Assembly (NCBI RefSeq): GCF_005930975.1
Contig: NZ_VBSE01000040.1
Coordinates: 62,001-126,000, forward strand
DNA length: 64,000 nt
Reading direction: 5' to 3'
Source: Apilactobacillus kunkeei
GTDB taxonomy: Bacteria > Bacillota > Bacilli > Lactobacillales > Lactobacillaceae
Translations under genes and position numbers: made by a program
Part shown: in pieces, positions 57,301-64,000 of the stretch
How the letters are laid out: the number at the start of each line of letters is the position of its first letter
Numbering within the stretch: position 1 is the first letter of the stretch
The notes under the pieces: model-generated
The model's input: the letters and a program-made list of their open reading frames with translations, nothing else
Database searches by the model: none
What the model was told of the DNA's origin: nothing

Positions 57301-58999
57301 GAACAACCACGTTAACGTTACCTGAGAAGTATGCATCATTTGAAGTTGAACTTAATAGTTGGGGGCCAACGTAGTTTAAGTTACTGAAATGAATAGAAGC
57401 TCCTGATTCAGCACGGTATGGACCAAAGTAGTTAGCACCATAGATAGTTTGGAAGTTTTGAACGTATAAGTCTAAACTACCATTACCTGGGCGGTTAATA
57501 GTGTAGTTAATACCGTGGTAGTCCATCATATGGTTTTGACCATCAATAGTAAGTGATGGATAGCTAACGTTAATAGATGGATCAGATTCACCATTAGTTG
57601 CGCCAGTCAAATCAATGTCATTAGATAACTTAATAGTGTTAATACCAGTAGCTACGTTACCACCACCAGGTGTAGTTGAACCACTAATAATTGATGACCA
57701 TTGTTGACCGTTTTGAACGTATACAATACCTTGAGCAGCTTGGTTTACAACGTCATTAAAACCAGCATCGTAGGCAGCGTTTGAAGTGCTACTTTGAGCA
57801 ACTGATGTGTTACCGTTGTAGCTATTCTTAGTGAAGAATGCATTCATAGCATTTCTAGCACCACGATAAGCTGAATCATAGGCATCAGAAGCATCAGCTG
57901 TCTTCTTACCGTCTAGGTAGAAGTCGACAGTTTGACCGTTTGAAGTAGCAGTTACACCTTGCCATTTACCAGTTTCGGCATCAGTTAAACCTTGTTGAGT
58001 TAAGGCATAAGTAACACCTTGTGCGTAAGCAGCAGTTAAACCTGCAACACCGTTATACTTGTTCTTTTCTTGAACGATAGCGTCAGTGTTAGCAGTTGGA
58101 AGGTTAATTGCTTTACCATCTGTTAGATTCTTAACAGAAGTGTTAGTAGCAGTGTTTAGTTTGTTGTTCATTTGAGTTTCATAATTTGAAACTGAAGTTG
58201 AAGCAGAGGCTGGGTCGTTTGCCCCACCTTGGTTGGTATCATCTGTTGAACCGTAGTTCAATGGAGTACCATCAGTTTGACTACTTGAGCTTTGGCTGTT
58301 TGAACTTGATGTTGTAGTAGTACCGTTGGTTGAACCATTAGCATTACCGTTGTCACCTTGTGTAGCAGTCTTGTTACCGTTACCGTTTGCACCGGTTTGG
58401 GCATTCTTGTTATCACTAGTGAAACCATCTTGTCTTATAACAGTGTTTCCATAGTAGTTGTAGTCTTGAGTTCCTGTACCCTTACCATTAGTTAGGGCGT
58501 TGTAGGAATTCATTGCTTGCTTAGCACCATCGTAGGCAGCTTGGTAGTAACTTGCACCTACTCCACTGATGTTAGCTGATTGGTTTGCTTTGTTGTTGAA
58601 AGCATCGCTAGCACCTTGTTGAGTTTCGCTAGCATATTGTGCTGATTCATCAGAATTGTTGTATGTACTGATTGTACCAGCATTTTGGGTTTGAATTGCT
58701 GGTACATTTACTGCAGCTTGTGATGAAGTTGAAGTAGATGTACCTTGGTCAGTTGACTGGTTAGAGTCAGATTGACCATTGGAACTTGTATCAGATTGAT
58801 TTGCTGATTTATCAGCTGAACCTGATTGACTAGTTTGAACTGTGTCGGCGTGAGCCACAGCAGAACTAGTTGTCATTGCATAAGCAGATGCACCTAAAAG
58901 GGCAAATGAAGCAATAGATACTACGACCCATTGTTTCTTAACCTTTTTCATGATCTTCTTATCATTGACTTTATTAATTTCGTTCTTATTGTATTGCAA
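51386..58999 (-). CDS. Gene D: 2537-aa secreted surface fibre protein, shortest complete paralogue
   Basis: It starts at a TTG codon at 58999, supported by AGGAG eight bases upstream and by the shared beginning QYNKNEINK. No in-frame ATG lies near. The signal is KKVKKQW then a hydrophobic core, with a likely cut at AHA-DT at about residue 53. A Ser/Asn/Gln/Thr-rich region leads to a conserved YYQAAYDGAKQAMNSY segment, then a beta-helix head at about 437-887 that is very like gene C, and a VQFVGPIS beta domain at 890-1026. The stalk at about 1030-2200 has Tyr/Ala/Gly/Asp repeats of the same type as genes B and C but is far shorter. The tail has the VPAGVDP pre-anchor module, a Lys-rich region and two SLAP-like modules at about 2390-2537. 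No LPXTG, no cysteine. It is the simplest example of the family plan. Confidence 0.95.
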   Translation of the reverse strand: MQYNKNEINKVNDKKIMKKVKKQWVVVSIASFALLGASAYAMTTSSAVAHADTVQTSQSGSADKSANQSDTSSNGQSDSNQSTDQGTSTSTSSQAAVNVPAIQTQNAGTISTYNNSDESAQYASETQQGASDAFNNKANQSANISGVGASYYQAAYDGAKQAMNSYNALTNGKGTGTQDYNYYGNTVIRQDGFTSDNKNAQTGANGNGNKTATQGDNGNANGSTNGTTTTSSSNSQSSSSQTDGTPLNYGSTDDTNQGGANDPASASTSVSNYETQMNNKLNTATNTSVKNLTDGKAINLPTANTDAIVQEKNKYNGVAGLTAAYAQGVTYALTQQGLTDAETGKWQGVTATSNGQTVDFYLDGKKTADASDAYDSAYRGARNAMNAFFTKNSYNGNTSVAQSSTSNAAYDAGFNDVVNQAAQGIVYVQNGQQWSSIISGSTTPGGGNVATGINTIKLSNDIDLTGATNGESDPSINVSYPSLTIDGQNHMMDYHGINYTINRPGNGSLDLYVQNFQTIYGANYFGPYRAESGASIHFSNLNYVGPQLLSSTSNDAYFSGNVNVVVPTTSDATYTSPFQSKVTIEGNGNQENLEVNNFILQPNSHYFGSTSPVNGGTNVVVSGNMTLGENSKMTLIPRGGNANAATIADGSVWGVFLKSSGASLNINKNATLNIIPQLYSKQSNIFGGAVYAGNQVNVNINGGTLNYEGYKGISGYYNEPVDLQGSSQTQINVTNGGILQVLMDSIPDVTTYNSYNSQHQAVYGGLINNLSQGSINIASRGNLNVGVTNSDSTYNVPYYGPITINSVGANHVIFQKSGAVKQFQTNTGASTTGTGGNISANTVGVIQGGHLQYLYSFNVPSGSNTYTGIDLNGNKVSGTIQGNKLEIMDIPAVQFVGPISKQKNDDGTTTVKAYARISNFNQIEDLKQQNHLSDVPLYVGIASGATPQSGTVTYNSLTQATGDNVSDSVSKVDTAKYTKAITIPDNYNGGIIPISYDIPAGQDTTNVGVKLRYVINSVDSLLGPNVSSNGDYATSIESFNPDANGNLTQGASVTVGNGSTSTIQQAQNDALTDMVNGNNNMRASRDFTTQTSPDYSAAYNNVQAGYQAFQANPNQDITKSDAYKNSDNPTALQQGFDQAAYMAGVTDAQQNKSNSTNPQYLAGQQAYQDAYNKAIKDIAAGKNPAEVISHAKANAQSNPFTNNAVVMAQIDNWQGVANFIKDEQAGTISTTSDAYKKLSAGQQAAYNDAKTGYENALKVGPNQANPDNNANKSESSVFDYAQSIINGGYSEARPTQTADHMTNLDTAQSAYDLTQQAISAARTHGKDSDEAKQTDPSKLDGEKSTDVTAYQYIKYGAYTALKGLSSDGLNQMELVGYKAINEAGPRAYNKGVSQLTSGQKTADASAEGSQDLKDELNNGFKDAQTGYNAAMNGETAAPKNADGSDNKGMDSGYNYGKSLIDGASAATRPTVATGNDDLSTEQKAYDDAQKAKAQAKADLANGVQNPTADPKGNNANNADVYTAAYNAALKANSKDNAGKNAHDAGVADNDGVGKAVYNQMQDSAQGAKDFVDGKANQQPNNPAYTDAYNDAEKGLNAYLADPTNTSDTTDNPAYNKGVDAAKGIEASVKNAENNTNDDSDAGKGAADAIKAVKDAIANGQDESKLPDNDDSDKPAAYKQAYNAALKSAKDAAELGKQSVVNPDSKNTVAPSQPALADVYKAAADNTQKGYDEGLTNGNVADPNSDTEKAGYTKGQADRPAYLAGIKAYNDASDKNNVPAAPSNFDDGQKAVYNEAVKALQDAGKGTTDATDVSPVYKAVNSQELGHQAGLAAAKAADANGEDPTANLDQKAQEAADKSTAPDKQAFINAYKNVMSGYTAAKNNDNNAQANGNDPIDQKAFDDGKAEYQAYADAAKKNLEAGAEALLNDNKSNSADHANDVKKANPSTKDDKQFNQGVDDAKQALLDAQSNDPSKDAKYAGTNADTLAGDVYRGTKDAYNAVKNGTTPLNDDQLAKEDPVYAAAYKSALPVAQDAAAKGANDGRDNAADNSDSQANPLAKAVYQSARNDEETAFKNKLDGVADTTNTPAAQEGTQKGSQFAQALKDVANGKPDASNNDASYKYGVTTAETAIANATNDGKAGKKLPADLNSIEVPAGVDPVAYREVYAGVLSGFTDGAAQKPSNSNSTKPYYNDAYAIGYKTGKDSAQKPTSAPQDFLNNKKATPKNAEEAKAYAEQYKEAQDGFEAGMSGKKANSSSQYYLASYQAAKDGLAGIKLAKKGDSKASRELLKSKPAEFAQGYKGYLKGISAAKRTLKNNKKLSKKDLLGKDKVYVYAFKEAYKHEAAIQSAQGRKAGIRSANKHHSIPSNLYNAHSASYAKAYVKAFKHEMKIHMPRYIYNTGTIYTHKGVFFSKRSRIKKFKYSRRYNSTVFRVVGVSYYKNRVPRYHLSNGAYVTTTSLVKNAYYRKQFKKFRVIKPTGTLIHRGKTFTKKNSVRRLHRNEIVNVKKVVKFYGITRLYIGKGEYVTSNKTFVKAIIK

Positions 59000-59007
59000 T
59001 ATATCAT

Positions 59008-59012
59008 CTCCT
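59008..59012 (-). promoter_or_regulatory. Shine-Dalgarno supporting the TTG start of gene D
   Basis: The minus strand reads AGGAG, exactly eight bases before TTG at 58999. A nearby ATG in GATGAT is out of frame. This strong SD makes the TTG call secure. Confidence 0.9.
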
Positions 59013-59056
59013 ACAATTAATAAAAAATCAGTGATTTATACTTCACGTCTTAATCA

Positions 59057-59080
59057 TGATAACACTCTTAACCATTTTTT
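59057..59080 (-). promoter_or_regulatory. Weak candidate promoter region of gene D
   Basis: The minus strand reads AATGGTTAAGAGTGTTATCA. AGTGTTA is shared with the elements before genes B and C, and TATCAT immediately overlaps it as a possible -10. The -35 at 17 bases (TTTTAA) matches only three of six consensus bases. Low confidence. Confidence 0.3.
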
Positions 59081-59154
59081 AAAATGATTTTAATTAATGA
59101 TTAAATAACTTAAATAATTCTTTATAAAAATTTAAACATTATTAAAAAAGTAGT

Positions 59155-59192
59155 CAAAAAAGAGGCACGCTCCCGTTTAGGAGCGCGCCTCT
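59155..59192 (-). terminator. Rho-independent terminator of gene E
   Basis: A 13-bp GC-rich stem (AGAGGCACGCTCC at 59161-59173 with GGAGCGCGCCTCT at 59180-59192) has a 6-base loop and is followed on the minus strand by a T run. The single plus-strand A/C mismatch is a G.U pair in minus-strand RNA. It is the most stable-looking of the four terminators. Confidence 0.93.
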
Positions 59193-59225
59193 TAGTTGAT
59201 ATATTAACGTTTACTAGAACAGATA

Positions 59226-62200
59226 CTAGTCATCATTTCTTTTAACAAAATCTTTATTAGCAGTGATATATTCGGAATTTCCAATGTAAAGTCTAGTAAT
59301 TCCATAATATTTAAATACCTTTTTAACCTTAAAGACGTTGTTTTGTTGCAATTTAGCAGTCCAATTATTAGCGCTAAATTTCAAATTAGTGTGAATTCTA
59401 ACACCATTCTTAGCAATCACCTTATATACCTTGTAATTCTCATGATAATAACTACCCTTATCATTCTTAGCTTTTGATGAAGTGACTTGTTTAGTCTCAT
59501 TATCTCTACGACGGAATGTAACTTGGGCATTTGAACCTTGGTAGAATTCCTTCAAGTATGCTTGAACGTAAGCGTCGCTATACTTAGACAAGTTATTTGG
59601 AAGTGGCTTGTTAGCTACTCGATCGGACTTAGCAGCCTTTGTACCCTTACGTTGTTCGTAAGTATTTTCATCCACCACGAATTCCTTGTTACTTGTTACA
59701 TAACGACCGCTACCTAGATAGAATCTAGTAATGCCATGGAATTTCACAACATTTTGGACTCTAATGACATCGTTTCTACGTAGTGTAGATACCCAGTTAT
59801 GTTCATTGAAAGTCTTATCCGTATGAATCAAGGCACCCTTTTGAAGTCTAAAGACAGTGTAGTTCTTTCTGTAGTAACGACTATTACCCTTTGGAGTAAG
59901 TGTTACTGAGTAACCAGGATGCTTAATTGTTTGCTTCTTCTTGATTACTGGAGCAGTTGTCTTCTTGACGTTCTTCTTAGTAGTCTTCTTAGGTTCTTGC
60001 TTCTTGATAGTCTTATGAGTCTTAGCTACTGTTGGCTTCTTGGTGCTTTGAGTCTTCTTCACTACCTTCTTCTTAGTTGGTTTAGTGTTAACGACTGGTT
60101 TGACCTTCTTAACAACCTTCTTCTTGGTTGTCTTAGCCTTCTTAGTAGTCTTCTTGGTCTTATCCTTCTTAGCTAGTTGTGTTGCTTCTACATAATCCTT
60201 ATTAGCAGTGATGTAGTCACCATTACCTACGTAGAATCTAGTAGTCTTATTGTGTCTAACAATCTTAACTGCCTTGAATAAGTCACCCCGTTTTAGAGTG
60301 ATTACCCAGTTCTTCTTAGTGAACTTAGGACTAGTGTATACTCTCGCACCATACTTATTGATAACTCTAAATAGCTTGTAGTTCTTCTTGTAGTACTTCT
60401 TACCAACCTTGGAGAAGTCACTTTCTTGATCAGCTTTCTTCTTAGCCAAGAATTGGTCGTAAGCTCTGCCGTATGCAGTTTGGTAAGCCAATGACTTGCC
60501 AGAAACATCTTGTTTGGCAACACCCTTCTTAACATCGGAACTTGCAGCCACTGTTGCTTGGTAAGCATCGTCTGTTGCAACGTTTCCAGTTGGTGTTTGA
60601 TTACCATTGCTTTGAGCTGATTGGTAACCCTTGTATGCAGAATCTGCATAGTTGAAACCAACTTGGTAATAAGGATTGTCAGACTTAGATTGGGCATTAG
60701 CTGTGTTTCCATCGCCATAACCAGTTTGTGATTGTTCGTAACCCATCTTGATTGATGCAACGTCTTCAGGAGTAGCTGAGTACTTGTTAACAGCTGCTGA
60801 TTCTGTAAGACCTTCAGTGTATGCCTTAGCACCATTGTTAGCTGCTTGCGTAGCAATTTGAGCTTCACGTTGGTATGCAGCAACGAAGACTGGGTCAGTA
60901 CTATCGTTTAGATGGTTATTTGGACGGTTAGAATTGATATCAATCAATGCTAATACGGAACCACGGTAAGTGTTATCAACGTTAGTGTTGTTGTTATGAC
61001 TTGCTAATTGATCAGTACCTAATTGAACTAATTCAATACCGGTCTTAGCGTCATTGTAACCCTTGGTAAAGATATCCTTAACGGATTGGTTATTACCAAA
61101 TTGACCTAATGAATCATTCAATGAACCATTTTGTAAGTAAGTTACGCTGGCGTTCTTAGTAATTTGACTAGCATATGCCAATGCCTTGGCGTATCCAGCC
61201 TTGTATGGAGCACCTTGTTCAGCATTTGCATATTGACCAGGATTTCCATTCTTGATGTCGTTAAGCGCAGCAGCGGCTCCACGGTAGACACTGTCTTCGT
61301 TAGAGTTGCTTGTGTGGTTAACGCCATCATTTGCATTTTGCAATGCAAGGTTGTAACCGTTTTGGGCATCGGAGTAACCCTTAGTGTAAGCATCGCGTTG
61401 AGCTTGGTTGTTACCAAATGTTGCCAATTGGTTATCTAAGTTAACATCGTTACCAAAACCAGTTGCCCCATTGACGGTCTCAGGTTGTGCAGCTTGAATT
61501 GCTTTTTGATATGCATCGACGTAGATGCTATCACTTGAAGCATTTGCTTGAGCACCACTATTACCATTCTTCACATCGGTAATTGCATTAACAACGGCCT
61601 TAAATACCAAGTCGTTGTTGCTGTTTGATGTGTATGGGCTAGTTTGACTAGGGTTTTGTTGAGCTTGTGCGTAAGCAACTTGAGCATCATCGTAACCCTT
61701 GGTAATTGCATCCCTACTTGCTTGGTCATCACCAACACGGTCTAATAGGACGCTTAGCGAAGTTGCGTTTAGGTATCCAGTCATACCACTTCTTAGGATT
61801 TCCATTGCTTCACTCAATGCCTTATCGTACGCACTTTGAGCCACAACATCAGAATCAGATGGACGACTGTTTCCAGCTTGGCCTAACTTAACATCGTTAA
61901 ATGCAAGTGATGAACCATGGAAAGTTTGAGCCGCATTGGTATCAGTTTGACGACTATCTGTATCTGGTTGACTCTTAGCTTGACCGTACGCAGTTTGAGC
62001 ATCTGAGTATCCACGACTGATTTCCTTCTTAAGGGTATCGTTATTACCTTGTGCAGCAAGTAAGTCAGCTTCTGCTTTGCCTTGGTTAAAGCCAACCGCA
62101 CCACTTTGAGCAAGTTGATTACTCAATTCTTTAGCACGGTTAAATGCCGCAACGTAAGCTGGGTTAGTTTTGCTTGCGTCTGGTTGTGCATTCTTATCTT

Positions 62201-64000
62201 GGGCAACGGCATTAAATGCATCAGCAGCTCCACGATAAGTTGCATCTTGATTACTTTGACTAGCATGATCAGATGCCTTAGATGCATCCACTTGAGCTTC
62301 GTTAAATCCATTATTGGCGTCAGTGTAACCAGTAGTGAAGGCATCCTTCAATGCTTGGTTGTTACCGAATTGACCTAATGATGAATTCAAGTCGGCCTTG
62401 TTACCAAATGCAGTAGCACCAGCATTTGCTTGAGCTTGGGCTGCTTGTAATGCCTTAGTGTAAGCTGCTCTAAATGGTGCTGATTGTTCTGCGTTCGCAT
62501 TTTGACCAGCAGTACCATTCTTAACATCTAACAAGGCAGCAGCGGCTCCACGGTATACTTCATCTCCGTTGCTTGTTGATGCATGGTTTGCACCATCATT
62601 AGCATTTTGAAGAGCTTGAGCGTAAGCGTTTTGCGCATCAGTGTAACCTCTGTTGTATGCATCCTTTTGAACTTGGTTGTTACCAAGTTTAGCAAGTTCA
62701 TCAGCAAGGTTAACACCTTGGCCAAATCCAGTCGCACCATTAGTTGCTTGAGGTTGAGCTTCATTCAATGCACGTTGGTAAGCATCAACATAGACAGGAT
62801 CAGTTGAGTTCTTAGATTGTGCACCGATGTTGTTAGCCTTCACATCAGCAATTGCATTTGCTACGGCAGCAAATACTAGGTTGCTGTTAGTGTTAGCAGC
62901 GTATGGGTTAGTTGCAGTTGGGTTTTGTTGAGCTGCTTCATAAGCAGTTTGGGCATCGTTGTATCCCTTAGTAATTGCATCCTTATCTGCTTGGTTATTA
63001 CCGGCAGCCATCAATGCATTTTCTAGTGATGATGCCTTGATGAATGCGGTACTACCGTTCTTAGCAAGACCTTGAGCAGCACTCAATGCCTTGTCGTAAG
63101 CAATTTGAGCAACTGGATCACTGTCAGCTGGTCGACTATTACCATCTTGACCTGACTTAACATCGTTGAATGCCAAGGAAGCACCATGGAATGTCTTATC
63201 AGCGTTGGTATCACTTAGGTGAGTAGTAGTGTCAGGTTGTAATTCAGCTTGTGCGTATGCAGCTTGAGCATCAATATATCCTCTAATTGCTGCATTTTGC
63301 AATGCCTTGTTATCGCCTTGAGCACTGATTAATTCTTGTTGAGTGGTTCCTTTACTGAAACCAATTGCAGCATCTTTGGCAATTTGTAATGCCTGGCTCT
63401 TAGCACGGCTAAAAGCAGCAAGGTATGCAGCATTAGTTTGTGATAAATCAGGATTTGGATTTTCCCAACGTAATACTGCATTAAATGCATCAGCAGCACC
63501 TCGATAGACCTCGTCTTTATCACCATTCGAACTATGAGTAGAACCCATATTAGAATCTTTTTGGGCATCATTGTATCCAAAACTGGCATCGTCATATCCC
63601 TTAGCAAAGGTATCACTTAATGCTTGTTTGTTACCAAATTGACCAAGTGCGGTCTTAAGGTTGTCATTATTACCAAATGCAGTTGCCCCGGCATTGGATT
63701 GAGCTTGAGCTTGTGTTAATGCCTTAGCATAAGCATCCCTATATGGACCTGATTGTTCTGCAGTTGCATTCTTGCCAACAGTACCATTCTTAACATCTAA
63801 TAAGGCAGCGGCTGCTCCACGGTATGTTTCATCACCATTGGATGATGTACTGTGGTCAGCTACGTCATTTGCATTTTGTAATGCTTGTCCGTATGCGGTT
63901 TGTGCATCATTGTATCCCTTGGAATAAGCATCCTTTTGTGCTTGGTTGTCACCAAATGCAGCAAGTTGTTGTTGTAAATCAACACCCTTACTGAATCCGC
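59226..64000 (-). CDS. Gene E: giant surface protein, C-terminal part only, 5' end outside window
   Basis: The frame has no stop from 64000 down to TAG at 59226, giving about 1590 residues. The ATG at 63548 is internal to a repeat: the frame upstream reads on in the same repeat pattern (NKQALSDTFAKGYDDASFGY) and there is no SD, so it is not the start. The visible stalk is ~106-aa repeats with YRGAAxAxxDV cores and GYxDAQxAYxxA helices, arranged in a four-unit higher-order repeat. After about residue 1080 of the visible part come a short GY-rich segment and a first SLAP-like module (60187-60403, ending ITANKDYV). A Lys/Thr/Pro linker (59905-60178), a second module (59677-59880, VTSNKEFV), a basic spacer and a third module (59229-59450, ITANKDFV) follow. 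No LPXTG. The Lys-rich linker suggests binding to anionic wall polymers (inference). Confidence 0.94.
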   Translation of the reverse strand, partial: GFSKGVDLQQQLAAFGDNQAQKDAYSKGYNDAQTAYGQALQNANDVADHSTSSNGDETYRGAAAALLDVKNGTVGKNATAEQSGPYRDAYAKALTQAQAQSNAGATAFGNNDNLKTALGQFGNKQALSDTFAKGYDDASFGYNDAQKDSNMGSTHSSNGDKDEVYRGAADAFNAVLRWENPNPDLSQTNAAYLAAFSRAKSQALQIAKDAAIGFSKGTTQQELISAQGDNKALQNAAIRGYIDAQAAYAQAELQPDTTTHLSDTNADKTFHGASLAFNDVKSGQDGNSRPADSDPVAQIAYDKALSAAQGLAKNGSTAFIKASSLENALMAAGNNQADKDAITKGYNDAQTAYEAAQQNPTATNPYAANTNSNLVFAAVANAIADVKANNIGAQSKNSTDPVYVDAYQRALNEAQPQATNGATGFGQGVNLADELAKLGNNQVQKDAYNRGYTDAQNAYAQALQNANDGANHASTSNGDEVYRGAAAALLDVKNGTAGQNANAEQSAPFRAAYTKALQAAQAQANAGATAFGNKADLNSSLGQFGNNQALKDAFTTGYTDANNGFNEAQVDASKASDHASQSNQDATYRGAADAFNAVAQDKNAQPDASKTNPAYVAAFNRAKELSNQLAQSGAVGFNQGKAEADLLAAQGNNDTLKKEISRGYSDAQTAYGQAKSQPDTDSRQTDTNAAQTFHGSSLAFNDVKLGQAGNSRPSDSDVVAQSAYDKALSEAMEILRSGMTGYLNATSLSVLLDRVGDDQASRDAITKGYDDAQVAYAQAQQNPSQTSPYTSNSNNDLVFKAVVNAITDVKNGNSGAQANASSDSIYVDAYQKAIQAAQPETVNGATGFGNDVNLDNQLATFGNNQAQRDAYTKGYSDAQNGYNLALQNANDGVNHTSNSNEDSVYRGAAAALNDIKNGNPGQYANAEQGAPYKAGYAKALAYASQITKNASVTYLQNGSLNDSLGQFGNNQSVKDIFTKGYNDAKTGIELVQLGTDQLASHNNNTNVDNTYRGSVLALIDINSNRPNNHLNDSTDPVFVAAYQREAQIATQAANNGAKAYTEGLTESAAVNKYSATPEDVASIKMGYEQSQTGYGDGNTANAQSKSDNPYYQVGFNYADSAYKGYQSAQSNGNQTPTGNVATDDAYQATVAASSDVKKGVAKQDVSGKSLAYQTAYGRAYDQFLAKKKADQESDFSKVGKKYYKKNYKLFRVINKYGARVYTSPKFTKKNWVITLKRGDLFKAVKIVRHNKTTRFYVGNGDYITANKDYVEATQLAKKDKTKKTTKKAKTTKKKVVKKVKPVVNTKPTKKKVVKKTQSTKKPTVAKTHKTIKKQEPKKTTKKNVKKTTAPVIKKKQTIKHPGYSVTLTPKGNSRYYRKNYTVFRLQKGALIHTDKTFNEHNWVSTLRRNDVIRVQNVVKFHGITRFYLGSGRYVTSNKEFVVDENTYEQRKGTKAAKSDRVANKPLPNNLSKYSDAYVQAYLKEFYQGSNAQVTFRRRDNETKQVTSSKAKNDKGSYYHENYKVYKVIAKNGVRIHTNLKFSANNWTAKLQQNNVFKVKKVFKYYGITRLYIGNSEYITANKDFVKRNDD
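59905..60178 (-). other. Lys-rich linker between gene E anchor modules
   Basis: About 90 residues made mostly of Lys, Thr, Val and Pro, with recurring KKTTKK, KKVVKK and TKKPT text. It is low-complexity and highly positive. It separates the first and second SLAP-like modules. A role in electrostatic contact with teichoic acids or as a wall-spanning spacer is inference. Confidence 0.8.
60900..64000 (-). repeat. Gene E higher-order repeat: four ~106-aa units, period exactly 1269 bp
   Basis: Four distinguishable unit types follow one another: AAAALLDVKNG (d), AADAFNAV (a), FHGASLAFNDV (b) and VFxAVxNAIxDV (c), then d, a, b, c, d and a last diverged unit. Landmarks repeat at an identical 1269-base spacing in all four: d at 63792, 62523 and 61254; a at 63480 and 62211; b at 63161 and 61892; c at 62838 and 61569. 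DNA identity in a 49-base stretch of the d unit was about 86% by eye. The array continues past the window end. Confidence 0.92.

Larger units (their letters stand above)
59000..59225. other. Intergenic region between genes E and D (226 bases)
   Basis: It contains the gene E terminator (59155-59192), an extremely AT-rich stretch (about 59080-59150), an AGTGTTA core at 59060-59066 with a possible TATCAT -10 just downstream, and the gene D SD at 59008-59012. No credible gene. Confidence 0.85.

Noticed and set aside
60302-60883. A 193-codon minus-strand frame overlapping the gene E tail in another phase
   Set aside because: The gene E frame continues here through recognisable repeat and SLAP-like modules. 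The alternative frame has the Leu/Met/Thr-rich composition of a shifted repeat reading.
63546-63548. ATG as the start of gene E
   Set aside because: The same frame and repeat pattern run on to the window end, with no SD at this ATG. The true start must be outside the window.
60900-64000. CRISPR-like array because of regular spacing
   Set aside because: The repeats are long, diverged, in frame and protein-coding, with no short identical repeats separated by unique spacers.

Overview
The window is almost entirely (about 98.5%) five giant, paralogous coding regions, all on the minus strand. Reading in the direction of transcription (high to low coordinates) they are: gene E (3' end only, at least 1590 aa), gene D (2537 aa), gene C (4736 aa), gene B (8352 aa) and gene A (5' end only, at least 3799 aa). 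The letters are mine. The remaining ~1% is four intergenic gaps of 202-307 bases, each holding a factor-independent terminator for the upstream gene and the leader and Shine-Dalgarno of the next. I see no tRNA, rRNA, mobile element, CRISPR array, transposase, regulator or enzyme gene.

The organism looks like a low-GC Gram-positive of the Lactobacillaceae. The signs are AT-rich DNA, strong AGGAG-type ribosome sites, secretory signals related to the KxYKxGKxW class, and C-terminal modules that resemble lactobacillar SLAP/DUF5776 surface-anchoring domains. From memory, tandem clusters of giant secreted-protein genes have been reported in bee-associated Apilactobacillus (A. kunkeei and relatives). 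That is the assignment I favour, but nothing in the window proves the species.

Genes B, C and D share one plan. Each starts with a long signal peptide, then a conserved region, then a parallel beta-helix (pectate-lyase-like) 'head' of about 450 residues. A small beta domain follows, then a very long stalk of Tyr/Ala/Gly/Asn/Asp-rich repeats, and finally a strongly basic C-terminal region ending in two SLAP-like beta modules. None ends in LPXTG, so attachment is probably non-covalent. Gene A has the same signal and head, but its visible stalk is made of beta-type repeats. Gene E shows the same ~106-aa stalk repeat as the C-terminal part of gene B and ends in three SLAP-like modules separated by a Lys-rich linker. 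The family reads as a set of head-stalk-anchor surface fibres whose reach varies mainly through stalk length, probably for adhesion or aggregation (inference).

The most informative structure is in the stalks. Gene E has a four-unit higher-order repeat of exactly 1269 bp. Gene B has a ~2.35 kb super-repeat, a 999-bp duplication shared with gene C, and a 16-copy ~105-aa array. Gene C has a 228/219-aa tandem repeat. Gene A has ~137-aa repeats followed by a ~2.2 kb super-repeat. Each gene appears to be its own transcription unit, and the leaders of B and C share a 38-bp element.
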